NCBI GenBank assembly: GCA_021323855.1
Contig: JAJPKE010000021.1
Span: forward strand, 1-64,000
Reading direction: 5' to 3'
DNA length: 64,000 nucleotides
Origin: Chloroflexota bacterium
Lineage (GTDB): Bacteria; Chloroflexota; Ktedonobacteria; Ktedonobacterales; JADMIN01
Shown here: in pieces, positions 44,723 to 54,426 of the stretch
Layout of the letters: each line of letters starts with the position of its first letter
Numbering within the stretch: position 1 is the first letter of the stretch
The notes under the pieces: model-generated
Told to the model about the DNA's origin: nothing
Databases searched by the model: none
Seen by the model: the letters and a program-made list of their open reading frames with translations, nothing else
Program-made: the position numbers and the translations under genes

Positions 44723-47095
44723 TTACGACGGTTTGAGGTTGACGATGGTGACGCCATCACCGCCTTCGCTGGCCTCGGCGGAGGCGAAGGACTTCACCAG
44801 CGGATGACGTGATAAGTCCTGGCGGATCGCCTGGCGTAGCGCGCCGGTGCCTTTGCCATGCAGCAGGCGCACGAACGGCATCCCCGCGAGGTAGGCGTCG
44901 TTGAGATAGCGATCCACATCCGGTAGCACCTCTTCCACACGCCGTCCACGCAGATCGAGCTGCGTCTCTGGCGCGGATGCCAGGTCCATCACGGGCAGCG
45001 AGAGCATCGGATTGCCAGCGTTCTCCGCCGCTCGCGCCTGGCGTTTGCTCAGCCGCTCCACATCTGAGGCGCGCACGCGCATCTTCAGTGGCCCAAGCTG
45101 CACCTCCACCTCGCCGCGCGCGTCCGGCAGCGAGAGCAGTTCCCCGCGCGACTCCATGGAGCGCACCAGCACCGTATCGCCGATTTGCAGCGTGCCATCT
45201 ATCACCTCGTCGGCCTGTGGCGTCTCCGCGCGTGATGTCTTGCGCGACTGGACGGGCGCGGTCTTCTCCTCCAATGCGCGCGCCTTTGTGCGCAGTGCGC
45301 TCAGCCGCTCCGGCGTGATGCGTGGCCGCTGAATCTCCGCACGCATCCGCGCCAGTTGCGCCTGCACCGATTCCAGTTCGCGGCGGGCCTGGGCGCGCGC
45401 CTGATTGAGAATACGCTCGCGCTCCACAGCAAACTCCGCGCGTTCGCGTTGTAGTTCGCGGCGCTGATATTCGGCCTCGGCGCGTTCCATGCTCAGGTGA
45501 TAGCGTTCATCGGCGGCGGCGCGCTTATCCTCCTGCAAGCCTTCCAGCAGGCTCTCCATCTCCACACCAGCGCTGCCCAGGAACTCACGCGCGCTGGCAA
45601 TGATCTCCTGGCTCAGCCCCAGGCGCGTGGCAATTGCCAGGGCATTGCTGCGTCCGGGGATGCCGATGCTGAGGCGATAGGTGGGGGAAAGCGTATCAAC
45701 GTTGAACTCGACGGAGGCGTTGGCGACCTGTGGCTGCTCGTGGGCGAAGGCTTTTAGCTCGGAGTAGTGGGTCGTGGCAATGGTGGCAATGCCGCGTTGC
45801 AGCAGATGCGTGAGAATGGCCCGCGCCAGCGCCGAGCCTTCGCTGGGATCGGTGCCCGCGCCCAATTCATCCAGCAGCACCAGCGCGCCCGGCGTGGCTT
45901 CGCGCAGAATCTCCACGATACGGCTCAGGTGCGAGGAGAAGGTGCTGAGGCTCTGCTCGATGCTCTGCTCGTCGCCAATATCGGCAAAGACATTGTGATA
46001 GAGTGGCACCACCGAATCGTCGCGCGCCGGAATGTGCAATCCAGCCTGCGCCATCAGGCAGAGCAACCCTACGGTCTTCAGCGCGACGGTTTTGCCGCCG
46101 GTGTTTGGGCCGGTGATGACCACCATCGTGAAGTCTTCGCCCAGCCGGAAATCTATCGGCACCACCTTGCCGGTTAGCAAAGGATGCCGCGCCTCATGCA
46201 GGTCCAGCTTGCCCGCCGTATCCAGCGTTGGCGCGCTGGCGTTGATGAGGCTGGCGTAGCGCGCCTTCGCCAGATGCAGGTCAATCTCCGCCAGCAGGTC
46301 CACAGCGAGGCGGATATAGGGTCCTTCGCGTCCAACGAACTCCGAAAGCTCCTGTAAGATACGTTCGACCTCCTGCCGCTCGGCAAGCTGAAGTTCGCGC
46401 AGGCGGTTGTTCATCTCCACGACGACCAGCGGCTCGACAAAGACGGTGGCGCCGCTGCCGGATTGATCGTGGACGATGCCGCGCACCTGGCTGCGGGCCT
46501 CGGCGCGCACCGGCAAGACATAGCGGTCGGAGCGCATGGTGATGATCGGCTCTTGCAGCGCGGTCCGGAACTCGCTGACCAGCGTGCCCAGGCGTTCCTG
46601 CAAGCGTTGCTGCGCATTGCGAATCTCCGCGCGCAAGCGGCGCAGTTCTGGTGAGGCGGAATCGAGCACCTCGCCCTCTTCGCTGACGCTTTCGGCGATG
46701 CGGCCTTCCAGCGCCGGACGTATGGGCAGATCCAGCGCCAGGCCTTTGAGCAGCGGAAATGAGCCATCCTGACGGTTGATGGCTTTGTTGACGAAGGCTG
46801 AGGAGCGCAACGTTACCAGCACATCTATCAGGTCGCTGGGGCCAAGCATCGCGCCACGTTCCGCCGCCGCGACATGCGGGCGCACATCACGCGCGCCACG
46901 CACGCCGATATCGGGGCGCAGGTCCATCAGCCGGCGCGCCTCCGTGGTGAAGGCGATACGCCGCCGCACTTCGTTGATGTCATCACTGGGCAGCAGTTCG
47001 CGCGCCAGCGTTTTGCTGGCGGAGAAGGCGGTTTCTCCGGCCAGCCGCTCGATGATTTTGGGATATTCGAGGGTGGCTATACTCTTTTCGTGCAT
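44723..47095 (-). CDS. mutS2: MutS2 DNA-binding ATPase/endonuclease
   Basis: The 790-residue protein has a MutS core with GPNTGGKT (Walker A, near residue 329), LLDELGAGTDPSEG (Walker B) and TTHYSELKAFA. A long coiled coil follows. The C-terminal Smr domain begins LDLRGRRVEEV near 711 and contains LLHGKGTGALR, its nuclease-associated motif. The mismatch-recognition domain of MutS1 is absent, as expected. MutS2 suppresses homologous recombination or acts on collided ribosomes in different bacteria. ATG 47095 has only a weak site. Confidence 0.93.
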   Translation of the reverse strand: MHEKSIATLEYPKIIERLAGETAFSASKTLARELLPSDDINEVRRRIAFTTEARRLMDLRPDIGVRGARDVRPHVAAAERGAMLGPSDLIDVLVTLRSSAFVNKAINRQDGSFPLLKGLALDLPIRPALEGRIAESVSEEGEVLDSASPELRRLRAEIRNAQQRLQERLGTLVSEFRTALQEPIITMRSDRYVLPVRAEARSQVRGIVHDQSGSGATVFVEPLVVVEMNNRLRELQLAERQEVERILQELSEFVGREGPYIRLAVDLLAEIDLHLAKARYASLINASAPTLDTAGKLDLHEARHPLLTGKVVPIDFRLGEDFTMVVITGPNTGGKTVALKTVGLLCLMAQAGLHIPARDDSVVPLYHNVFADIGDEQSIEQSLSTFSSHLSRIVEILREATPGALVLLDELGAGTDPSEGSALARAILTHLLQRGIATIATTHYSELKAFAHEQPQVANASVEFNVDTLSPTYRLSIGIPGRSNALAIATRLGLSQEIIASAREFLGSAGVEMESLLEGLQEDKRAAADERYHLSMERAEAEYQRRELQRERAEFAVERERILNQARAQARRELESVQAQLARMRAEIQRPRITPERLSALRTKARALEEKTAPVQSRKTSRAETPQADEVIDGTLQIGDTVLVRSMESRGELLSLPDARGEVEVQLGPLKMRVRASDVERLSKRQARAAENAGNPMLSLPVMDLASAPETQLDLRGRRVEEVLPDVDRYLNDAYLAGMPFVRLLHGKGTGALRQAIRQDLSRHPLVKSFASAEASEGGDGVTIVNLKPS

Positions 47096-47401
47096 CGCTC
47101 TGGTATCTCTACGGTTCTACGGTCTCTCGTATGGTTACGATTGCTCGTTGGGTACAAATCTTCTCGGTCAGACAGGAATGTCTGCTAGCGCGACAATGCT
47201 CTCGGCTTTGAAAAGCCGGAGCAAGCACTTGACAGGCTGAAGCCAGTGCAGCAAGGCGGGCCACCACCGGACTTTAGTCCGCTTTCCGTGCGCTGGCAGT
47301 TCACTGCCGCGAAGCTAGGAAGCCATGCCCACTACATGATATATCTCATAGAATGGGCCATGAAGCAACAGATTTCTTATCGTCATCTCAGGGCCGCTCG
47401 C
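47096..47401. repeat. Gap filled with palindromic repeats
   Basis: Between the mutS2 start and the methyltransferase stop lie CAGACAGGAATGTCTGC (47169-47185) and several short palindromes, GGCTTTGAAAAGCC, GCGGACTTTAGTCCGC and GGCAGTTCACTGCC (47208-47310). These match the other dispersed families in the window. No gene is seen. A promoter for mutS2 must lie here. Confidence 0.55.
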
Positions 47402-48184
47402 CTAATTTTCCTTGAGTTCCTCGTCTGGCTTCTCGCCGATATAGAGTAGCGCCACCCAGAAGGGTCCTTTCACGCGCTCAGCATGGGCGACGAAGCCAGC
47501 GGCGCGCATCCGTTCAAGCAGCAGATCGCCGCGCACCTCTATATTGGTGGATGCCTGAGCGGGTGATGCCGCGCTCTCGTTCGTCTCGGTATCTTGCCCG
47601 CTCGATGTCGAACGGCGCGCACGTCCATACACGAGCGTCTGCAAGCCCACCAGCGGCAGAAGCAGCAGATTCGCGGGCAGCAGCGCCGCGCCCATGACGA
47701 CAATCACTCGCCCGCCGGGACGCAAGACGCGCGCCATCTCGCGGGTGGTGGCCGGGTCAACGATATACTCGGTCGGGAAGGTGCTGACCACCGAGTCGAA
47801 CGCGGCGTCGGCGTAGGGCATATGTTGCACGCTGCCCTGCGTAACGGTTGCTTTATCGAAGAGGCCTTCGCGGCGCAGGCGGTCACGGGTCGCGGCGACC
47901 ATCTGCGGCGAACGCTCGATGGCGGCGCAGGTGTAGCCAGCCTTCGCCATGTCACTGAGCAAGGTGCCGATGCCGCAGCCAGTTTCCAGCACACGCTGGC
48001 CCACGAGACGCGGTATCACCAGCCGTTGCCAGGTGCGCCACTGCCCGGCGAAGGGTATCGTGCTGGCAAGCCAGTAGAGGTAGCGGTTGCGATAAAGTGT
48101 CTCGAAGAGCGGGCGAATGATACGCCAGCGAACGCCAGCGCCCCGCGTCTCTTCTGTTTCCTGTGTCGTCTCTGATGCCGCCAC
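47402..48184 (-). CDS. SAM-dependent class I methyltransferase
   Basis: The 260-residue protein shows the SAM-binding loop VLETGCGIGTLLSDMAKAG, the acidic motif AAIERSPQM, and a typical motif II/III pattern (DSVVSTFPTEYI, RVLRPGGRVIVV). A predicted membrane-associated segment after the Rossmann core (AALLPANLLLLPLVGLQTLVY) suggests a lipid or quinone substrate. Start is GTG 48184 after AAGGAGG. Its substrate is unassigned. Confidence 0.85.
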   Translation of the reverse strand: MAASETTQETEETRGAGVRWRIIRPLFETLYRNRYLYWLASTIPFAGQWRTWQRLVIPRLVGQRVLETGCGIGTLLSDMAKAGYTCAAIERSPQMVAATRDRLRREGLFDKATVTQGSVQHMPYADAAFDSVVSTFPTEYIVDPATTREMARVLRPGGRVIVVMGAALLPANLLLLPLVGLQTLVYGRARRSTSSGQDTETNESAASPAQASTNIEVRGDLLLERMRAAGFVAHAERVKGPFWVALLYIGEKPDEELKEN

Positions 48185-48366
48185 AACCCACCTCCTTCAC
48201 CTTCGCCCTTCCACGCCGGGCATACCATAGCAGTTTATCATTTTTGACACGACCGGGCGGCTATTCTTGTTCGCGCTGAGGCCGCATGGTATACTGCCAG
48301 CAATTAATGGCTACTATGTCTCGGCTATCTGTTTATGTCGGCCCTTTTCTCAGGAGACCTGTCGCT

Positions 48367-49200
48367 ATGACTGTATCTGATCACATTCCGCAGCGGCTGG
48401 CCGATCTTGGCTTCACTGGCTACTCTACTCAGATTAGCGGCAAGCGCATTGAATACGTTGTACCGCCGCTCTGCGAAGTGCCCACTGGACCGTTTTTGAT
48501 GGGTAGCGACCCCGTACGCGATGTGGTCGCAGCCGAAGAAAGTTGGGCACAGGATGAACTGCCCCAACACAGCGTCACGTTGCCTGCCTATCAGATTACC
48601 CGCTACCCAGTGACGGTGACCGAATATGCTTGTTTTGTGCGCGCCGGACGGGCGGAGCCGCCAGAGGGCCACTGGCGGCCTATCTCCTGGAAACAGCAAC
48701 TGGATAGACTAGACCATCCTGTCGTCAACGTCTCCTGGCATGATGTCGTCGCCTATGCCAAGTGGCTCGTAGAATGCACTGACCACCCCTGGCGCTTGCC
48801 CACTGAAGCTGAATGGGAGAAAGCCGCGCGTGGCACCGATGCGCGTATTTATCCCTGGGGCAATCAGTTCGATCAGGCATGCTGCAACACCTACGATAGT
48901 GGTATCAACACGACGACCCCAATAGACGCTTATCCCAGCGGCGCTAGCCCATATGGTGTGCTGGACATGGCAGGCAATGTGTCGGAATGGACTAATACCC
49001 TGGTGAAGACGTACCCGTATAAGGAAGCGGATGGACGTGAAGACATGAATGCCACTAACAGTCGCGTGATACGTGGCGGCTCATGGGCCTATGGGGCCAG
49101 CCAGGCGCGCGTGGCAAGTCGCAACAGCGATTATCCCGATCTCTTCAACAACAACAACGGATTCCGTTTGGTCCTGCGAGCTACTCCTATCTCATCATGA
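48367..49200 (+). CDS. SUMF1/FGE-domain protein
   Basis: The 277-residue protein has the formylglycine-generating-enzyme fold: VPTGPFLMGSDP, ELPQHSVTLPAYQITRYPVTVTEYACFV, VVNVSWHDVVAYAKWL, RLPTEAEWEKAARG, MAGNVSEW and RVIRGGSWAY. Catalytic FGEs use a copper-binding Cys pair late in the fold; here I do not see both cysteines, and the relevant region reads SQARVASRNS. It may therefore be a structural or binding relative, not an active FGE. ATG 48367 follows AGGAG by nine bases. Confidence 0.8.
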   Translation: MTVSDHIPQRLADLGFTGYSTQISGKRIEYVVPPLCEVPTGPFLMGSDPVRDVVAAEESWAQDELPQHSVTLPAYQITRYPVTVTEYACFVRAGRAEPPEGHWRPISWKQQLDRLDHPVVNVSWHDVVAYAKWLVECTDHPWRLPTEAEWEKAARGTDARIYPWGNQFDQACCNTYDSGINTTTPIDAYPSGASPYGVLDMAGNVSEWTNTLVKTYPYKEADGREDMNATNSRVIRGGSWAYGASQARVASRNSDYPDLFNNNNGFRLVLRATPISS

Positions 49201-49318
49201 TTGCTGTCTGCGTTATCTACGCTAGATTGGATTGGCAAGCTAAAGGGTAGTGACACGAATATTCTTGCTGCCACCCACCTATTCACAGACAAGCATGTCT
49301 CTGTACCCCGAGACATTA

Positions 49319-49918
49319 CTACGCAGGTGTTGGTTCCGCTGGCTGATAGGTGGCGATGACCACGCCGATGGGAGTGGTGACGGTGGAGACGAGGCGGAGC
49401 GTGGCGTAGGGCGCGCCATCCGGGAAGAGGCGGCGGCCAGTGCCCAAAACCAGCGGATGAATCAGCAGCACGTAGCGGTCAATCAGGTTGCGCCGCATCA
49501 GCGATTGGATGAGGTTGCCACTGCCCAGGATGACGATATCTTTCTCCATTTGCTCGCGCAGTTTCGCCACTGCCTCAACGGCGTCGCCTTTGAGCAGCGT
49601 AGAGTTTTCCCACGGCAACGGCTCCTTCAGCGTGGTGGAGGCGACGTACTTCTGCGTGGCGTTGAGGACCGGCGTGAAAGGGTTGCCATCGGTGCGCTTG
49701 GGCCAGACGTTATAGAAGTCCTCATAGGTGCGCCGGCCAAGCAACAACGCGCCGTTGGTGGCCGCGCCCTGCGCCATCAGCTCAGCCGCCGTCGCATCGG
49801 CGTAGGGGACCGCCCAGCCGCCGTATGGGAACCCGTCGCGCTGGTCCTCATCGGGTCGAGCTGGCGCCTGCATCACGCCGTCGAGTGTCACGTTGTTGTT
49901 GACGATGATCTTGCCCAT
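49319..49918 (-). CDS. RibD C-terminal/dihydrofolate-reductase-like reductase
   Basis: The 199-residue protein begins GKIIVNNNVTLDGVMQAP and contains GALLLGRRTYEDF, YVASTTLKEPLPW, DIVILGSGNLIQSLM and DRYVLLIHPLVLGTGRRLF, the conserved pattern of DHFR-like RibD C-terminal proteins. It should bind NADPH and reduce a small molecule not known here. I take ATG 49918; an in-frame ATG at 49951 has a purine-rich run upstream that is part of a palindromic repeat. It follows the ABM gene, probably as one transcript. Confidence 0.8.
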   Translation of the reverse strand: MGKIIVNNNVTLDGVMQAPARPDEDQRDGFPYGGWAVPYADATAAELMAQGAATNGALLLGRRTYEDFYNVWPKRTDGNPFTPVLNATQKYVASTTLKEPLPWENSTLLKGDAVEAVAKLREQMEKDIVILGSGNLIQSLMRRNLIDRYVLLIHPLVLGTGRRLFPDGAPYATLRLVSTVTTPIGVVIATYQPAEPTPA

Positions 49919-49955
49919 AGGGAATTGCCCTTCTATTGGGAGTTGCCGCATAGTT

Positions 49956-49980
49956 CCCCCTCTCCCACGAGGAGAGGGGG
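49956..49980. repeat. REP-like palindrome, same family as in drmMI
   Basis: The arms CCCCCTCTCC and GGAGAGGGGG match those inside drmMI at 12614-12638 exactly; only the five-base loop differs (CACGA against CGCGA). Confidence 0.7.
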
Positions 49981-49994
49981 TCAGGGGATGAGGT

Positions 49995-50285
49995 CTACTC
50001 GACCGAGTAGATGATCTCGCCGTCATGCCAGTCCGGCGGACCTTCCAGCAGCGCCACCATCTGCTGATAGCGCGCGTCCTGTTCGGCGCTCTTCGCGTTG
50101 TTCCAGTACGCTTCTTTTGACTCAAAGATGACCACCAGATAATACTCCTGCGAGTCATTATCCATGTGATAGACGAGACTGTTCTTGAACCCAGGCACAT
50201 GGAGTGATTGGAACTCTCGTAACTGCCCCATCAGTTGATCTTCTGCGCCAGGCTTTACCCGCATGCGCGCCACCGTTCCGTACAT
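49995..50285 (-). CDS. ABM-domain (dimeric alpha-beta barrel) protein
   Basis: The 96-residue protein reads MYGTVARMRVKPGAEDQL, then VYHMDNDSQEYYLVVIFESKEAYW, typical of antibiotic-biosynthesis-monooxygenase-like barrels. Most act as small oxygenases or ligand binders. Upstream in-frame codons to 50327 are possible. It precedes the DHFR-like gene on the same strand. Confidence 0.7.
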   Translation of the reverse strand: MYGTVARMRVKPGAEDQLMGQLREFQSLHVPGFKNSLVYHMDNDSQEYYLVVIFESKEAYWNNAKSAEQDARYQQMVALLEGPPDWHDGEIIYSVE

Positions 50286-50420
50286 ATTTCGAACTACCCG
50301 CCTCCCCGTTTTGCTCTCAACGTTCAATAGATCACCGCAATAGGCTTGCTTTCATACGACGACGTACATCTACACATTGACATCTCACCTACAGGTGTCT
50401 CTATCCCCCGTCTCTATCAC

Positions 50421-53060
50421 CTAGCTCCCCGCGCCTGATACGCCGATATGGCCGGGGAAGCTGCGGCTTGCAGATGGGTTGGAGTATTCGGAGGTCTTAG
50501 GAGTTTCCTCCAGTGCCTCGGCAATTGCCTGTTGCAAGGTCAGCGTGCGGCCTATTGCCCAGAGTGTGCTGAAACGGTCGTCACCGAGAACCGATTGGAG
50601 CGTTGCCAGCGTGCGCTCGTAGAGGGGCCGGTCATCCTCAGAGACGAGCGCGCCGATTTCTTCCATTGCGGCGGCGGCGGAGCCGAGCAGCCTCGTCGCT
50701 CGCTCCATCTGCCTGGTTTCGCAATCTACCAGGCCCAGCCCGATGACAGCAAAGGTCAGCAGGCGGGTATTACCGATCTCGCGGGCTATAGTGATGGTTT
50801 CGCGTAAAAGCCGCCCAGCACGTTCGGCATCGTGGAGTTCGAGCGCCACATAAGCCTGATTACCCAGGTGAATGGCAAGATGCGTGCGGTCGCCGATTTC
50901 GCGGAGGAGTTGCTGGCTCCGCTCATAGAGCCGGTCCGCTCGCTGAAAATCGCCTTGCATACGCGCGATATTTGCTAGATTGCCAATACTATTTACCACA
51001 CCAAGTTCGTCGTTTACCTGCTGGAAGAGCTTGATGCTTTCCTCAAGCAACGTCCCGGCGCGCTGGTACTCGCGCTTCTCCAACATCACGCCGCCCAGGT
51101 TTGTTAGCGCCGCAGCGACACCCGATGTGTGCCCCACCTCGCGGAACAGGCGCAGACATTCCTCATAGTTGGTTATTTCCTGCTCGGTCTCTCCCTGCTC
51201 ACAGGCAATATTGCCCAGCAGCAGATAGGCCTGCGCCGCCTCGCGCTTCTCGCCTGCTGAAATGCTCAACGCCAGACTCGCCTTGCAATAGTTCTTCGCA
51301 CTGGCGTAGTCGCTCTGTGCCCAAGCTAACCTTCCTGCGCCGGTCAGCGCGCGGATATGCGCTAGATTGGCCTGCGGCGTCTGCATCTGCTGCTCCGCAT
51401 GCTGGCTTTCGGCAAGCTGCAAGCACTGGGTCAACCACTGGCGGCCCTCGCTGGTGTAGCCGCGCCGCTTCCAGAAGCGCGCCAACGCCCCAGCGATACG
51501 CAATCCAAGTGCGATTTCCTGCTGCTCCAGCGCCCAGCGCAGCGCCGCGCGGAAGTTGCTGTGCTCCTGCTCTAGAAAATCAAGCGTGCGGCGTTGCACG
51601 CTGACGCTCAGCGCGGTATCACACTGCTCAGCCAGCGTCGCGTAATACTCGGCGTGCTGGCGGCGTAAGGTCTCCGCTTCGCCGCTGGCTTCCAGCCATT
51701 CCTGGCCGTATTCACGGATGGTTTCCAACATCCCAAAGCGCGCCTCGCCCTCGGCGGTTTCGCTCTGCCAGAGCAGGTGGTGGTCTACCAGCGCGCTCAC
51801 CCCCTCCAAGAGGTCCAGATTGAGGTCCGGGTGGCTGCCGGTCAGACAGACCTGTTCGGCGGCTTCCAGGTCAAAGCCACCAGCAAATACCGAGAGCCGG
51901 CAAAATAAGGCTTGCTCCTGCGGCGTGAGCAGGTCATAGCTCCAAGCGATGGCATTGCGCAGTGTTTGGTGGCGGGCTGGCGCGTCTTGCGGTCCGGTGG
52001 TGAGCAGGGCCAGGCGCAACCGTGACGCCAACTGCTGCAAGAGCGTGCGTGGCGGCAGGATGCGGATGCGGGCTGCCGCCAGCTCGATGGCCAGCGGCAA
52101 CCTATCGAGCCGCGCGCAAATCTCTGCCACTGCTGGCCCATTGGTCTCGGTGAGCACCAGATCAGGTTTGACGGCCTGGGCGCGTTGCAGGAAGAGGGCA
52201 ATCGCTGGATATGCGGCCAGGGACGCGACATCGGGCAGCTGGTGGGGGTCAGGTCCCGCCAGCGGTGGCAGCAGATATTCCTGCTCCCCGGCAAGGTGCA
52301 GCGGCACCCGACTGGTGACGAGTAACTTCACATGCGCACAGGATGCCAGCAGCGACCCAAGCGGGAGAGCGGCTGACGCGACTTGCTCGAAATTGTCGAG
52401 CAGGAGCAAGATGTGGCGATCACCGAGCGCGAGAATCAACGCATCGAGCGGCGATTGATTGGCGGTCGCCGTCACGCCGAGAATCTGTGCGAGAGCCGGC
52501 AGCACCAATTCTGGCTCGCGGATAGCGGCCAACCCGACGAAGTAGGCGCCATCGGGGAATCTGGCGCTCACATTCGCGGCCACCTGCAACGCGACGCGGG
52601 TCTTGCCAATACCCCCAGGGCCGGTGATGGTCAGCAGGCGTGTTTCCCCTTGCAGCAGTTGGCAGATGGCTGCCACGTCCTCGCTGCGTCCAATCAGCGG
52701 TGTGGTCTGAGCGGGAGCGTGTTGAACGTTCGGGACGGTTGCGCTCTGAGAGGGGGCAGTGGCTGAGGTCGCTCGTTCAGGAGTGTGAGAAGCTGTAAGG
52801 TGGTCAGGTGAAGCGTTCTTGGTGGCGCGGTGACGAGCAGCGGCAGCCAGCGTGGCGCGGTCGGCTGGCGAGAGATGCAACGCCTCGGCGAGCAGGTGAA
52901 CGGTATCACGACGCGGCCAGCGGCGAGCGCCGCGCTCCAGATCGCTGATGCCATGCACACTGAGACCAGCACTGGCCGCCAGTTCTTCCTGGGTCAGGCC
53001 TGCCGCCGCGCGAAAGTGCCTGAGCCACTCCCCAAAGTCTCGCGTCTCGTCATCAGCCAT
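50421..53060 (-). CDS. XRE plus NB-ARC plus TPR transcriptional regulator
   Basis: The 879-residue protein begins with an XRE helix-turn-helix (LTQEELAASAGLSVHGISDLERG). An AAA/NB-ARC nucleotide switch follows (TITGPGGIGKTRVALQ, LLLLDNFEQV, KLLVTSRVPLH), then about 12 helical TPR-like repeats to the end. Such STAND/AfsR-like proteins bind a ligand through the TPRs and change DNA binding when ATP is bound. I prefer ATG 53060 (MADDETRDFGEWL) over 53129. The target genes are unknown. The C-terminus is adjacent to the ABM gene's upstream space. Confidence 0.85.
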   Translation of the reverse strand: MADDETRDFGEWLRHFRAAAGLTQEELAASAGLSVHGISDLERGARRWPRRDTVHLLAEALHLSPADRATLAAAARHRATKNASPDHLTASHTPERATSATAPSQSATVPNVQHAPAQTTPLIGRSEDVAAICQLLQGETRLLTITGPGGIGKTRVALQVAANVSARFPDGAYFVGLAAIREPELVLPALAQILGVTATANQSPLDALILALGDRHILLLLDNFEQVASAALPLGSLLASCAHVKLLVTSRVPLHLAGEQEYLLPPLAGPDPHQLPDVASLAAYPAIALFLQRAQAVKPDLVLTETNGPAVAEICARLDRLPLAIELAAARIRILPPRTLLQQLASRLRLALLTTGPQDAPARHQTLRNAIAWSYDLLTPQEQALFCRLSVFAGGFDLEAAEQVCLTGSHPDLNLDLLEGVSALVDHHLLWQSETAEGEARFGMLETIREYGQEWLEASGEAETLRRQHAEYYATLAEQCDTALSVSVQRRTLDFLEQEHSNFRAALRWALEQQEIALGLRIAGALARFWKRRGYTSEGRQWLTQCLQLAESQHAEQQMQTPQANLAHIRALTGAGRLAWAQSDYASAKNYCKASLALSISAGEKREAAQAYLLLGNIACEQGETEQEITNYEECLRLFREVGHTSGVAAALTNLGGVMLEKREYQRAGTLLEESIKLFQQVNDELGVVNSIGNLANIARMQGDFQRADRLYERSQQLLREIGDRTHLAIHLGNQAYVALELHDAERAGRLLRETITIAREIGNTRLLTFAVIGLGLVDCETRQMERATRLLGSAAAAMEEIGALVSEDDRPLYERTLATLQSVLGDDRFSTLWAIGRTLTLQQAIAEALEETPKTSEYSNPSASRSFPGHIGVSGAGS

Positions 53061-53215
53061 CGCCGCACCCCCGGCTCTGCTACGAAGGTTGACACTACCT
53101 GCATGCTTCGCGTTCCCGCTCCCACCCACAGCATAGTATATGCCGTGGATGGGAGACTGTGGGAATGCTCACAGCCGAAGTGCGTAGTTCGGGCGACAGG
53201 ACGATGGCTGATGGC

Positions 53216-54166
53216 TCAGGCGACCGAGCCGGTCAGTTCCGCCTGCTGTGCCGCTGTCGCATGATGATTGCGAGCATTATTGTGGCTATTGTGGCTAGTG
53301 TGGCTAGTGCTCTGCTCTCCGCCTGGCACGTCTTCTGGATTGATCTGCGCCACTGATTCGAGGACCAGCGTAGGACGATAGGGGAAGCGATCCACCTGGC
53401 CTGCCTGCGTGACGCCGCTAAGGACCAGCACCGTCTGCATGCCGGCCTCGGTTCCCGCCACAATATCGGTATCCATGCGGTCGCCAATCATGACCGCCGT
53501 TTCCGAGTGCGCCCCCAACTGCCGCAGCGCCGAGCGGATCATCAAGGGATTCGGCTTGCCCACATAATACGGGCGCACGCCGGTGGCCTCGGCGATGAGC
53601 GCCGCCACGGCCCCGGTTGCTGGCACCAGACCATTCTCTGTCGGACCAACGACATCGGGATTGGTGGCGATGAACCGCGCGCCAGCCGCCACCAGACGAA
53701 TCGCCTGGGTCAACTGCTGGAAGCTGTAGGTTTGGGTCTCGCCCAGCACCACATAGTCAGGATCGTGGTCGCTCAATACATAATCCACGTCGTGCAGCGC
53801 GGTGGTCAGGCCGGCCTCGCCGATGACGAACGCTTTTCCGCCCGGGCACTGGCGGTGCAGAAATTGCGCGGTTGCCAGCGCCGAGGTGTAGAGTGACTCG
53901 GCGGGCACATCCAGACCGATGTGAGCGAGACGCGCTTGCAGATCACGCGGCGTATAGAGCGAGTTGTTGGTGAGAATCAAAAACGGCTTGCCGTGCGCCC
54001 GCAGGCGGGCAATAAACTCGACAGCGCCAGGGATGACCTGCGTGCCACGAATGAGAACGCCGTCCATATCCATGAGATACGCCTCAGCCGCGATGTTCTC
54101 CAGATATGGCACTGCGGTTGTATGTGTTGTATGTGTTGTATATGCTGTATTTGCCATGTTTTCCAT
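53216..54166 (-). CDS. NagD-type HAD phosphatase
   Basis: The 316-residue protein is a HAD-IIA sugar or nucleotide phosphatase: [13 protein letters not shown] (DxD), [18 protein letters not shown] (motif III Lys) and [10 protein letters not shown]. Both ends carry Thr/His-rich runs, THTTHTT near the N-terminus and [11 protein letters not shown] near the C-terminus, encoded by 9-bp-type repeats. ATG 54166 follows AGGAGGAGG. The leader has its own promoter and terminator hairpin. Confidence 0.85.
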   Translation of the reverse strand: MENMANTAYTTHTTHTTAVPYLENIAAEAYLMDMDGVLIRGTQVIPGAVEFIARLRAHGKPFLILTNNSLYTPRDLQARLAHIGLDVPAESLYTSALATAQFLHRQCPGGKAFVIGEAGLTTALHDVDYVLSDHDPDYVVLGETQTYSFQQLTQAIRLVAAGARFIATNPDVVGPTENGLVPATGAVAALIAEATGVRPYYVGKPNPLMIRSALRQLGAHSETAVMIGDRMDTDIVAGTEAGMQTVLVLSGVTQAGQVDRFPYRPTLVLESVAQINPEDVPGGEQSTSHTSHNSHNNARNHHATAAQQAELTGSVA

Positions 54167-54256
54167 AGCCTTGACTCCTCCTCCTGTATGTTGCCTGTCT
54201 AGTATCCGGCGCTTGCACGTCCAGATGTATCCAGATGTATCCAAATTCATCCAGGC

Positions 54257-54297
54257 AAACAAAAGCCCGCCGGACCAACGTATGGTAGCCGGCGGGC
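54257..54297 (-). terminator. Intrinsic terminator in the NagD-like gene leader
   Basis: On the minus strand GCCCGCCGG and CCGGCGGGC arms (54297-54289 and 54273-54265) form a 9-bp stem, followed by TTTTGTTT. It lies about 90 bases before the coding start and after a consensus promoter, so it may be a transcription attenuator. It could instead end transcripts from the COG4705 gene upstream. Confidence 0.6.
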
Positions 54298-54385
54298 CAC
54301 TTCGTCCCGAGACCTCTTCTCACTACGACGTGAAACGATCTATTACCTCATAGTTTCCGCAAATGCTCAATTGCATCCTATTAAA

Positions 54386-54415
54386 ACGATACCAATGGCG
54401 CGTACCCGCTGTCAA
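54386..54415 (-). promoter_or_regulatory. Consensus promoter ahead of the NagD-like gene
   Basis: TTGACA (54415-54410) and TATCGT (54391-54386) are 18 bases apart on the minus strand. The clpP promoter has the same -35, -10 and spacing. It would give a leader of about 215 bases. Three 10-bp ccagatgtat-like repeats (54221-54250) lie in that leader. Confidence 0.55.
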
Positions 54416-54426
54416 GGTCAAGCGTA

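Noticed and set aside
54257..54420. T-box riboswitch ahead of the NagD-like gene
   Set aside because: The conserved T-box antiterminator core is not present and the gene is not an aminoacyl-tRNA or amino-acid gene.
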